From: a bacterium
GTDB taxonomy: Bacteria > JAJVIF01 > JAGGVT01
Direction: 5' to 3'
DNA length: 28,525 nt
NCBI GenBank assembly: GCA_021157815.1
Contig: JAGGVT010000054.1
Location: 1 to 28,525, forward strand
The notes beneath the pieces are model-generated. The model saw only the letters and a program-made list of their open reading frames with translations, was not told where the DNA came from and searched no databases. Below, piece after piece: positions 1-7,519 of this stretch. Position numbers and translations under genes: made by a program. Each line of letters starts with the position of its first letter. Position 1 is the stretch's first letter.

Positions 1-38
1 AGTTGTTTCGCCCCCTTCGTGCCCGTGCGCCCGTATTC

Positions 39-60
39 TCTATATTTACGAAGCGGACAA
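39..60 (-). promoter_or_regulatory. Conserved 22-nt motif downstream of csrA (copy 1)
   Basis: On the minus strand this reads TTGTC, eight bases, then AAATATAGA. The same motif, matching at 17 of 22 positions, recurs at 1113-1134 between flgL and fliW. Each copy sits just before the next flagellar transcription unit, so it may be a promoter or regulator site. The gene it would serve lies beyond the window edge; flagellin is common in that place. It does not fit a sigma70 promoter, because TTGTC and TATAGA are too close. Confidence 0.3.
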
Positions 61-85
61 ATTAATTCTTCAATAAGTTCAATTT

Positions 86-334
86 CTACTTCTTCTTTTT
101 GGATTTGAGCATTTGTTCGATGGCTTTGAGGTCATCGACCGTGGCTGTGTCGCTGAGCGCCGCCTTTATTGTTGCCTGTTCAACTTCGGTCAGGAGTTCC
201 CCCCTCAATATGGAAACTTCCTTTGGGGCATTAATGCCGATTTTGACAATGTCCCCCTTGATCTCAACAATGGTTATTTCGATGTTCCCACCGATTAGTA
301 TTTTCTCGTTGATCTTCCTTGACAGTACGAGCAT
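86..334 (-). CDS. csrA: Carbon storage regulator CsrA, translational regulator
   Basis: The 82-residue protein begins MLVLSRKINEKILIGG, the classic CsrA start, and contains GINAPKEVSILRGE, the conserved RNA-binding core. CsrA dimers bind GGA motifs near ribosome sites and repress translation, classically of flagellin. The ATG at 334 is preceded by GAGAGG about six bases upstream. A longer frame to 409 would add 25 unrelated residues that overlap fliW, so it was rejected. The protein is about 20 residues longer than E. coli CsrA (61 residues), with a lysine-rich tail. Extended CsrA is typical of lineages where FliW binds it as a non-competitive antagonist. It follows fliW by 16 bases, so the two are almost certainly cotranscribed. 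Confidence 0.95.
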   Translation of the reverse strand: MLVLSRKINEKILIGGNIEITIVEIKGDIVKIGINAPKEVSILRGELLTEVEQATIKAALSDTATVDDLKAIEQMLKSKKKK

Positions 335-350
335 ATCAATCCTCTCGTTG

Positions 351-1007
351 TCAGGCCGATTCCGGTGGGGACACCACCTCCCCGGCACTGACGTTGGCTT
401 TATCATCAAATTTTATTTCATTATCCGCAGCCTCATCCCCCGTATTGGCCGCCGATTCAGTTGCCACCTTAACCGCCGGAGATGTGCATCCGACAGAAAC
501 AAGAACATCATTTTCGTCCGATTCCCCCGCCCTTTCATCAAAAAGCGGCTGCGCTACTTTGAACGGCCCCTTCTCCAGAATGACCTGCCATCCTCTTTTA
601 GTCTCAGCCTGCAGGATTAACGGCGCTGCCAGATTAGCTGTAATCCCGCTCGGATCGCCGTGTGGAACCGTCACAAGAACCAGAACCTGGATTTCACCAT
701 CGGCTTCATCGAGTCCAAGGCGCATAATTCCCGGCTCGTCCTGCCGTATGATGTAATCCGGAAAAACAATCATCGGATTCATCACAGGAATCGCCAAATC
801 ATCGCGATCAAGCGAATGAAGCCACATGAAAATCGTTTCGCTCTTATGTTCGGCGTTAATTAACGCGAAACGATAATAGTTTTTCAGTCCCATCAACCCC
901 TGGGGGAAATCCCAGACATACTCAGCCGGAATATCCAATTCCCCGAATCGGGACGAGTTAAGCCGTATGGTGGAGGAATCTTTTGGATTCGTTATATTTT
1001 CCTGCAA
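351..1007 (-). CDS. fliW: Flagellar assembly factor FliW (CsrA antagonist) with long acidic tail
   Basis: Residues about 10-150 match FliW: FGELDIPAEYVWDFPQGLMG near the N-terminus, then FALINAEH, FMWLHSLD, VFPDYI, and LVLVTVPHGDPSGITANLAA. FliW binds flagellin and, when released, CsrA, forming a partner-switch that matches flagellin translation to secretion. The preferred start is the TTG at 1007, which has GGAG six bases upstream. An in-frame TTG at 1019 is possible but lacks a ribosome site. The protein has 218 residues, against 130-160 in most FliW. The last 60-70 residues are acidic, low-complexity and of unknown role. csrA follows directly. Confidence 0.92.
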   Translation of the reverse strand: MQENITNPKDSSTIRLNSSRFGELDIPAEYVWDFPQGLMGLKNYYRFALINAEHKSETIFMWLHSLDRDDLAIPVMNPMIVFPDYIIRQDEPGIMRLGLDEADGEIQVLVLVTVPHGDPSGITANLAAPLILQAETKRGWQVILEKGPFKVAQPLFDERAGESDENDVLVSVGCTSPAVKVATESAANTGDEAADNEIKFDDKANVSAGEVVSPPESA

Positions 1008-1023
1008 TGCGCTCTCCAATCAT

Positions 1024-1073
1024 CCGGCTCAAACGCCGGAATCAATTATACCAGAATTAATAAAGTTTTACAT
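1024..1073 (-). promoter_or_regulatory. Extended -10 promoter and leader hairpin of fliW-csrA
   Basis: On the minus strand TGGTATAAT (1045-1053) is a perfect extended -10. The -35 at 17-nt spacing is poor, as is usual for extended -10 promoters. The leader then carries CCGGC-N6-GCCGG (1024-1039), a small hairpin, followed by two GGA motifs around the ribosome site. GGA motifs are CsrA contacts in other bacteria, so autoregulation is conceivable. Confidence 0.5.
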
Positions 1074-1112
1074 CTCTTAAAAGCCGTGGTGAGAGCTTTC
1101 CCTTCTTTCTCT

Positions 1113-1134
1113 TCTATATTTATCGAACAGACAA
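1113..1134 (-). promoter_or_regulatory. Conserved 22-nt motif upstream of fliW (copy 2)
   Basis: This is the second copy of the motif at 39-60, reading TTGTC, eight bases, then AAATATAGA on the minus strand. It lies between the flgL stop and the fliW promoter. The segment GTTCGATAA weakly resembles the flagellar sigma28 -10 (GCCGATAA), but no convincing -35 accompanies it, so the role is open. Confidence 0.3.
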
Positions 1135-1160
1135 GCGAGTAATTGAATTATTCGCATGTT

Positions 1161-3881
1161 CTATCTCAAATAATCCAGCAAACTCATTGTCAGGACTCTG
1201 CTTCCCACATTCAACGCGGCGTTAAGCAAAGCCTCCTGTTCCCCCAGCGCCATGATTACTTCCGCGATATTCGCGCTTTCGATATCCGCGCGATCTGACT
1301 TGACATTAAAATCCTTGTTCATTAGCAGTGTCGATGTTCTTTCGAACCGATTCGCGGTCGCGCCGATAAACGCCTGATGCTGGAGGAAATTGTCCATGTC
1401 AAGGTCAACCAGACCGAGATATTCCTCACCCACTTTATCGCTGCGTGTCGGGTCGAGAAGGCCATCCGTTGAGATCGAGTGAAATCCAAGCACATCGGTT
1501 TCAGTTTCAAACATACTGTTGAAAGTCTCCCGCTCGACTCCATCAGGATTGGCTGCTGATATTTTCAGTCCGGTGATTTTACGTGTTGTTGTGTTTTCAA
1601 TTACAAGTCGCCCTGAGCGGTCGTAACTAACTTTTGCCTTCGTGCCGAGGAATTCATCGTATGCTCGTATCAGATCCTCAAGAGTGTCTGTTGTACGGTA
1701 CACCATTGAATATGATCTACCCTCCTCTTCGAACGTGATAATGTCGCCATCGAAAACTTCCGTGAATTCGCCATCCTGGTTTGTGAGTCCGCTTAGCAAT
1801 GTCTCTTCTTCCGCAATGCCAAGCAGCGAATCCCTTGTTTCGATTAATGTATTGAAAATATTCTGCGGATTTAATTTGATTCCCTTGCCCTCGGATGTTC
1901 CACCGCCATCGATTGCTGTACCAACCACGAAACCGAGATCTGCCAGAGCTGTTCCATCTGTGATTGCAAGATCAACGCCGCGTACATCGCTGCCATCATC
2001 GAATGAGGAAATGCTGATATATTCCGCGCCGGGAGGTCCCTCGACTGTCGCGCTAATGCTTCCGAAGAGTTCAGCATCAGAGGCAAACTGCGTGTTGATC
2101 TCACTTGCAAGAGCGTTGATATCCGCATATGCGCCATCCCGCAGTGTGATAGTAATTGGGTCGAGATTTAATCCCGAATATGAAACAGATGCCCCAAGGT
2201 CGATTTCCATTGTGTCGTTTACACCGGCTGTAATAGTTACCGGAAAAGCGGCAATAGGGACACCGTCGATATGAGCGAGAGTTGGATCCTCGAGCAGACC
2301 AAGCCCTGTAAGCGTACCGGTGGTTGAATCTGTCAGTTGGAGTGCATCAGCAGTGATCTCATGCCCTGTCTTGACAGTTTCAATCAGAACACGGCCATTA
2401 TTCTCCCGGGCTCGTACAACACCCCGGAGAGTTACCTCATGGTCAAACTGGTAATTTAGTTCATCGATTAACTCAGAGAGTGTTCCAGTATTTGCGGCTC
2501 TCAGGTCAACTTCAACCTGCTCAGGATTTTCTCCCGTCCTGCTTATCATTGAATTAATATCGATGAAGAATTTGTCGGTGCCGTCCGTACCAGCTGTACC
2601 GGAGTTAGTGAGCGGCGCCGGGTCGGGAGCCGCGATAAGATTCAGATCAGCTGAATCGGAGGCTGAATCCAGTGTGCCGTCAATTTCACCGCCGATTTGC
2701 AAATCTGCTGTTCCGATTGACGCTCCTGTTTCCACAGTTGACAGCCTTAAAGTGCCGGCGATATCCTCCACGAGAATCTTGTCAGCGCCGAATGCAATAT
2801 CAACTTCATTCTGAATTGCATCTGCGAGTTCGGCAGCGTCGGCATATGTGCCTTGAGGAATTACTATGCTGTGCGCTGCAGCTACGCCATCGTTTGCGTT
2901 AGGGCCAAGATGCAGGTTGAGAATGTTGTTAGTATCGTCATAAGTGAGATTTGCGACAGCGCCTGCGGCATCGAATATCGCGCCTGTTGAATCAATTACG
3001 GGCATGGTTGGTGCGGTTATGCCGCGATTGAATGCGCCCCGCAGATTCAGTCCCAGGTCATCAAGGAGAACGCCGTTCTGATTATCCGAGATTTCAATTT
3101 TTTCCGAACTTGTTGTCGATTCCAGTTTGAGATATCCGCTGTCAGTGGTCGCCATGACCTTGATGCCATCCTCGTCGTTAATCATGTCGCGGACATCCTC
3201 AAGAGTGTGCGTATTATTAACGATTATTGTTTTGTCATTTATGGTTAGTTTTCCGCTGAATCCCATGGGTTTATCCACAGGCAGATAATCTCCCTTGAGA
3301 GTATAAGTTTGTTCCAGAAACATTTCCTTGCCGTTTATATTGAATTGCAGGCGGTTTAAATCGCCGATTCTCCTGTGGATTTTTCCCAAATCCCCAATGT
3401 AATTAACCGAGCCGAGGAATCCATCCCATTTTGAATTTGACCCAATAAACGAATTGGTCATGGTTTCATAGCCGCTGAAGATATACCTGTCACGGAACAA
3501 ACTCTGGCTGTCTTCCAGTATTGACTGAAGATATTGGTCCATATTGAGTGCGAGAGCGCCACGGTCAGCGGGACCCAGTGAGTCATTGGCGCCATAGACC
3601 ATGTCAGTGCGAGCGTCAGTGATCTTGGTAATCATACTTTGCATTAACGTGTCCATGTATTCGACCTGTGACAGGCCGTTTGCAATATTCTTCTGATACT
3701 GCGCGATTTTTTGTTCCTGCGCTTTAAAACTCAGGATATGCCCGATTGCAAGGGGACCATCCGATGGTTTCGAGTAATTGACACCACGCGCTACTTTGAA
3801 TTGGTATTCAAGCAGCTTCTCATTGATGCCGCCGATGTTCTTTAAAAACTGCTTGACCATCATGCCTTGTGTAACTCGCAC
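1161..3881 (-). CDS. flgL: Flagellar hook-associated protein 3 (FlgL), very large
   Basis: FlgL forms the hook-filament junction together with FlgK and is exported by the flagellar type III system. The N-terminus (MRVTQGMMVKQFLKNIGGIN, later YIFSGYET near residue 135) and the C-terminus (about 815-906, NVKSDRADIESANIAEVI then ALNVGSRVLTMSLLDYL) are the helical D0/D1 arms. The roughly 600 residues between contain several beta-rich modules of the flagellin 'hook IN' kind, for example SGKLTINDKTIIVNNTHTLE and ITITLRDGAYADINALASEI. Typical FlgL has about 300 residues, so the surface-exposed D2/D3 region is greatly expanded. The start is GTG at 3881 with GAGGTGAT upstream. It lies 41 bases after flgK. 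Confidence 0.9.
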   Translation of the reverse strand: MRVTQGMMVKQFLKNIGGINEKLLEYQFKVARGVNYSKPSDGPLAIGHILSFKAQEQKIAQYQKNIANGLSQVEYMDTLMQSMITKITDARTDMVYGANDSLGPADRGALALNMDQYLQSILEDSQSLFRDRYIFSGYETMTNSFIGSNSKWDGFLGSVNYIGDLGKIHRRIGDLNRLQFNINGKEMFLEQTYTLKGDYLPVDKPMGFSGKLTINDKTIIVNNTHTLEDVRDMINDEDGIKVMATTDSGYLKLESTTSSEKIEISDNQNGVLLDDLGLNLRGAFNRGITAPTMPVIDSTGAIFDAAGAVANLTYDDTNNILNLHLGPNANDGVAAAHSIVIPQGTYADAAELADAIQNEVDIAFGADKILVEDIAGTLRLSTVETGASIGTADLQIGGEIDGTLDSASDSADLNLIAAPDPAPLTNSGTAGTDGTDKFFIDINSMISRTGENPEQVEVDLRAANTGTLSELIDELNYQFDHEVTLRGVVRARENNGRVLIETVKTGHEITADALQLTDSTTGTLTGLGLLEDPTLAHIDGVPIAAFPVTITAGVNDTMEIDLGASVSYSGLNLDPITITLRDGAYADINALASEINTQFASDAELFGSISATVEGPPGAEYISISSFDDGSDVRGVDLAITDGTALADLGFVVGTAIDGGGTSEGKGIKLNPQNIFNTLIETRDSLLGIAEEETLLSGLTNQDGEFTEVFDGDIITFEEEGRSYSMVYRTTDTLEDLIRAYDEFLGTKAKVSYDRSGRLVIENTTTRKITGLKISAANPDGVERETFNSMFETETDVLGFHSISTDGLLDPTRSDKVGEEYLGLVDLDMDNFLQHQAFIGATANRFERTSTLLMNKDFNVKSDRADIESANIAEVIMALGEQEALLNAALNVGSRVLTMSLLDYLR

Positions 3882-3922
3882 TTTATATCACCTCTGAATT
3901 GCTTTCAGAATTGTTGCTGCAA

Positions 3923-5719
3923 TTAACCAGACCCCAAACCAAAGATTATGGTTTCTATCATGGAATCCAGTGTTGATGAAACTCTGGCGGCTCCCTCGAA
4001 AGCCCGCTGGTACTGAATCATGTTCAATGATTCCTCATCTATTGAAACACCGCTGATTTGCGCTCTTTGGTTATCAAGCTGGCTTAGAAGCATTTCCTGA
4101 TTTGCCGTAAGCCTGTAATTTGCCTGAGCCTGCGATCCAAGTTCTCCAATAATGCTGTTGTAATAATCCATAAAGGAGGAACCCTCAACCGCGTTCATGC
4201 TGTCGTTTAATTCAGCTATATTTAATGCGTTCGAATTGTCGCCAGCGCCGGAGTACATTCCGAATTCATCCTCACTTGCCGCGGCGATGATATCCAGATT
4301 ATCCTGAAGAGCCAGCGAGATGCTTATCATGTCCATTGCGTTTGTATATGCTCTCGCGGTTTCAGTTGTAACAACTTCGGCATCAGTTACTCCGGTTATC
4401 GCAGTAAGGAAATTAGATGAGCCTTCATGAGTATGAATCGTCTCGCTGACATCGGGCGGGTTATATAAATCCAGTTGAACGCGTATGCCGGTGTAGTCAT
4501 CAACAAGCGATGCCCTGACATACGGCTGCGCCTGGTTTATCTTCTCAAGCAGTTCCCCAACTGTTATCGCCTCAGCAGGTTTAACATCCTTTGGCGTTAT
4601 TTCGATTTCAGTATGCTGCACATAGAATTTTCCGCTTGTAATGCCAAGTTCATCGATTGGCGTATCAAGTGTTGTTCCCGGTGGAAATGCAATTGTACCT
4701 GTTAATGACGCTGTATTATAATCACGGAAAAATGACCTGCCGGATTTCCCATCCATGCCATAACCAAGTCGATGCTGGTGGTTAATCCTGTTAACCAGAG
4801 CCGAGGCGCAACGGTTCAGTTTGTCCTGATATGCGGGAATCGTTTCATCACGCATTTCAAGAAAACCTTTCAGCTCGCCTGCTGTAATTCGCGGCCTGAC
4901 GCCATTTTCGAAATAGACATCAACATTGCCATAGCTTGAATCCAATTTCGTCTCAGTGGCAAGTTCAACAACATGCTCCTTGTCCACGACAGCCATGCCG
5001 CTTATCAGAACCGCGACTTCGCCATGATCCCTTTCAATAGTGTCGATATTAACGAAAGCGCTAAGTTGCTCAATCAGAAGATCACGGGCATCCTTGAGAT
5101 CGTTTGCCTTGTCGCCAATCCCCTCAATAGTTATTATCTGAACGTTGATATCCGATATCTGGTGGAGGATATTGTTAATTTCATTAACGCCCATTATGAT
5201 CGAACGGTTCTGGTCCGCTCTGAGCGATTTCAATTCACTGTCGATCATATTGAACGTTTCGGCAAGATTAATGCCCTTCTCCCGCACATTAGCGCGTTCA
5301 CTGTTCAACTCGGGCTGGTTGGACAAATCCGCGAAAGCGTTAAACAGCTCGGTTATTACGCTTGACAATCCGGATTCGCTTGGCTCGTTGAGTGTAACCT
5401 CAAGCTTTGAAAATCCGGTTTCCTTCGCGGCAAACCATCCGCTATCGCTTGTTGAGTTCCTGATAATGTGATCAAGATAAACATCGCGCATTCGCTCAAT
5501 CGAACGGACATTCACACCTGTTCCCAATTGAAGGGGAACACTGCCCGGACGGTTCATTCCGGGATAAACAATAGGCCTGCCAGCTACCAGTTCAGGCCGC
5601 TGCCTTGAATAGCCCGGCGTGTTGGCGTTAGCGATATTGTGCGCGGTAACCTCAAGCCCTTTCTGTGCCGCCATGAGGGCTTTCATTGAGATTGTAAATC
5701 CGAAAAATGTTGATACCAT
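3923..5719 (-). CDS. flgK: Flagellar hook-associated protein 1 (FlgK)
   Basis: FlgK is the first junction protein on the hook, below FlgL. The 598-residue product has the family N-terminus GLEVTAHNIANANTPGYSRQ near residue 22 and the family C-terminus SIDEESLNMIQYQRAFEGAA near residue 560. These form the coiled-coil D0/D1 arms. The length is close to the usual 450-650. It starts with ATG at 5719 behind GGGAG, 21 bases after the FlgN-like gene, and is followed by flgL, matching the usual flgN-flgK-flgL order. No unusual insertion is seen. Confidence 0.95.
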   Translation of the reverse strand: MVSTFFGFTISMKALMAAQKGLEVTAHNIANANTPGYSRQRPELVAGRPIVYPGMNRPGSVPLQLGTGVNVRSIERMRDVYLDHIIRNSTSDSGWFAAKETGFSKLEVTLNEPSESGLSSVITELFNAFADLSNQPELNSERANVREKGINLAETFNMIDSELKSLRADQNRSIIMGVNEINNILHQISDINVQIITIEGIGDKANDLKDARDLLIEQLSAFVNIDTIERDHGEVAVLISGMAVVDKEHVVELATETKLDSSYGNVDVYFENGVRPRITAGELKGFLEMRDETIPAYQDKLNRCASALVNRINHQHRLGYGMDGKSGRSFFRDYNTASLTGTIAFPPGTTLDTPIDELGITSGKFYVQHTEIEITPKDVKPAEAITVGELLEKINQAQPYVRASLVDDYTGIRVQLDLYNPPDVSETIHTHEGSSNFLTAITGVTDAEVVTTETARAYTNAMDMISISLALQDNLDIIAAASEDEFGMYSGAGDNSNALNIAELNDSMNAVEGSSFMDYYNSIIGELGSQAQANYRLTANQEMLLSQLDNQRAQISGVSIDEESLNMIQYQRAFEGAARVSSTLDSMIETIIFGLGSG

Positions 5720-5740
5720 CTTCCACTCCCAAACTCTTGA

Positions 5741-6265
5741 TTATATCTTCTGGTCCAGAAGACGCTGTCTTGTATCGACTTTCTTTTCTGCCATTCCTTT
5801 TTCATCGTATGTTTCCGTGCTGACATGGGTCAGAAGGCATTCCATGCATGATTGAAGAACCTCTCGCCCCTGTTGAATCAGCAGGCGATTTGTCTCCTGA
5901 ATCTTCGCGACATCCTGCAGTATCGCCCTGAGATTTCCCTTGACTCTTTCCTGAGACCTGAATGCCATTGTCAGGTCTTTCTCGGGAATGCCGTCACCGG
6001 GAAAAGCCTTTTTCCACGATAGCGTGTCCTTTGCCGGCCGTGTCAGTCGAGTTGCGATGAAATTATCGAGAAGCTCAGAACGTTCCCTTTCGAGATTTCT
6101 GATCTTTGCGATTGATTCCTCGATCTCAAATGTAACCTGCTTGATATTCTCAGGATTGGATTCAATCAGGTAATTCTGCTTTTGTGTCAGAAGCAGTTTG
6201 ATATGCTCATAGTGCATGAGTTCTTTTTCGAGAATTTGTGTTTCCCCAAGGATATATTTTGGCAT
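5741..6265 (-). CDS. FlgN-like export chaperone for FlgK/FlgL
   Basis: This 174-residue, mostly alpha-helical and charged protein is the first gene of the minus-strand flagellar operon. FlgN proteins are small cytoplasmic coiled-coil chaperones for FlgK and FlgL. This one has the expected size, helical heptad character and ERERSELLDNFI-type segment of the family, and the expected position immediately before flgK. Sequence conservation in the family is low, so the call rests largely on position. The start is ATG at 6265 behind GGGAG. No flgM precedes it in the window. Confidence 0.7.
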   Translation of the reverse strand: MPKYILGETQILEKELMHYEHIKLLLTQKQNYLIESNPENIKQVTFEIEESIAKIRNLERERSELLDNFIATRLTRPAKDTLSWKKAFPGDGIPEKDLTMAFRSQERVKGNLRAILQDVAKIQETNRLLIQQGREVLQSCMECLLTHVSTETYDEKGMAEKKVDTRQRLLDQKI

Positions 6266-6485
6266 GATAATTCTCCCGTTGAAAAATATTAACCGGTTAT
6301 TATTTCGTCCTTTATTAAATTGACTTAAGGTTAATTAATTCTCTTTAAGAGAAATCTGTTTCGCTTGGAGTTATTAATAATTAATGAGAAGGGATATTGA
6401 GGTGATGGAATTGATGCATTAATTGGTGCTGCATAAAATTTGTACCCGGTACCAATTGATTTTTTTAATTCGTACCCGGTACAAA
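6266..6485. other. Gap between flgN and the glycan operon
   Basis: This 220-base AT-rich gap is upstream of flgN and downstream of the WecA-like gene. It holds TCTCTTTAAGAGA near 6341-6353, a palindrome that could be a regulator site, and two copies of the GTACCSGGTAC palindrome, listed separately. I could not find a convincing sigma70 or sigma28 promoter for flgN. Confidence 0.5.
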
Positions 6486-6487
6486 TT
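6437..6487. repeat. Two direct copies of palindrome AATTYGTACCCGGTACMAATT
   Basis: Copies lie at 6437-6457 and 6467-6487, 30 bp apart, and each is a near-perfect 21-bp palindrome with a C at its centre. The second copy overlaps the stop codon of the WecA-like gene. A third copy, with G at the centre, is at 18969-18988. They may be operators or a very small mobile palindrome. The first has a T-run after it on the plus strand, but no plus-strand gene ends here. Confidence 0.7.
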
Positions 6488-7517
6488 AATCCTGACTGTC
6501 GTTTCCATTAATCACAGGAACCTTGTCGAGGCGCCACCAGAAAACAACTCCCAGAATGAAAATAACTATTGAAAGCATAACGCCATAGTGAATTGAGCTG
6601 TGCCACATAATCACGGCGTTTAGTCCGAAAATGGCATTAATCCCCCAGACCATCATTACAGCTGTGGTTTTGGAGAATCCGAGTGATACGAACCTGTGGG
6701 ATGTGTGATCCATCCCGCCCTCCCAGAAATACATTTTCCTTGCCCATCTTGAAAACGCGACAAAAAAAGTATCGAAGACAAACAAACCTACAAGAAATAT
6801 CGGAGCGAGTGTTGTCATGACCCCGGTATGGCGTCCAATCATGAGTCCGAGCGTGGCAAGAGAGAATCCGAGAAGAATGCTGCCTGCATCGCCGAGAAAA
6901 ATTTTTGCCTTCGGAAAGTTATATCGCATGAACCCAAGATACGCGCCGCCAACCGCGAGAGCGAGTCCGACAACCGCCGGGTCGGATTTCAGATACGCCA
7001 GATACGCCATGAACAGTGCTGTAATCACACCACATCCGGATGACAGCCCGTTCATGTTATCCATTAAATTCGCTGAATTCGTGATTCCCAGAAACCAGAA
7101 AAGCGTGAGCGGGTAGTTGAAAAAATGATACGAGGTGAATTCAACCGAGTATCCGCTTAAATACAGCACAGTCGCGGAGATGCCTATGGATGTCATCTTG
7201 ACTCCCGCTGGAAGCCCGACAAGGTCATCCAGAATTCCGGCGAGAAATATCAGAGTGAATCCGACAAGCAAACTTAACGGCGCCATCGGCTCGATTGAAA
7301 ACAGGTTGTTCAGTGAAAGAAATCCGGTAATCAGAAGCGCGATATAGATAAACAAACCGCCAAGATAAGGCGTTGCTTTCTTGTGGATTCGTCGCGCATC
7401 GGGAATGTCAACAATGTTGTATTTCAGCGCGATTGCACGCGCGAGTGGAGTACCGGCAAGTGTAACAAGAGCGGCAATCAAAAAATATATTCCGGGATTG
7501 GTGAGAAGTCTATCCAT
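6486..7517 (-). CDS. WecA/TagO-type undecaprenyl-phosphate sugar-1-phosphate transferase
   Basis: This membrane enzyme moves a HexNAc-1-phosphate from a UDP-sugar to undecaprenyl phosphate and starts O-antigen, ECA or wall-polymer synthesis. The 343-residue product has about ten hydrophobic segments and all family motifs: DIPDARRIHKKATPYLGG (37-54), the DD pair at 97-98, NSANLMDNMNG (147-157), FLGDAGS (207-213) and HTSHR (271-275). MraY is less likely because the linked genes make activated sugars. It begins two bases after the stop of the UDP-sugar dehydrogenase and lacks a strong ribosome site, so translational coupling is likely. Confidence 0.88.
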   Translation of the reverse strand: MDRLLTNPGIYFLIAALVTLAGTPLARAIALKYNIVDIPDARRIHKKATPYLGGLFIYIALLITGFLSLNNLFSIEPMAPLSLLVGFTLIFLAGILDDLVGLPAGVKMTSIGISATVLYLSGYSVEFTSYHFFNYPLTLFWFLGITNSANLMDNMNGLSSGCGVITALFMAYLAYLKSDPAVVGLALAVGGAYLGFMRYNFPKAKIFLGDAGSILLGFSLATLGLMIGRHTGVMTTLAPIFLVGLFVFDTFFVAFSRWARKMYFWEGGMDHTSHRFVSLGFSKTTAVMMVWGINAIFGLNAVIMWHSSIHYGVMLSIVIFILGVVFWWRLDKVPVINGNDSQD

Positions 7518-7519
7518 TG

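Noticed and set aside
99-620. 173-codon plus-strand frame opposite csrA and fliW
   Set aside because: It is the antisense shadow of two confidently identified genes, has no ribosome site and shows no family similarity.
1642-2274. 210-codon plus-strand frame opposite flgL
   Set aside because: Serine- and proline-rich shadow of the flgL insert region; flgL is continuous and in a clear operon.
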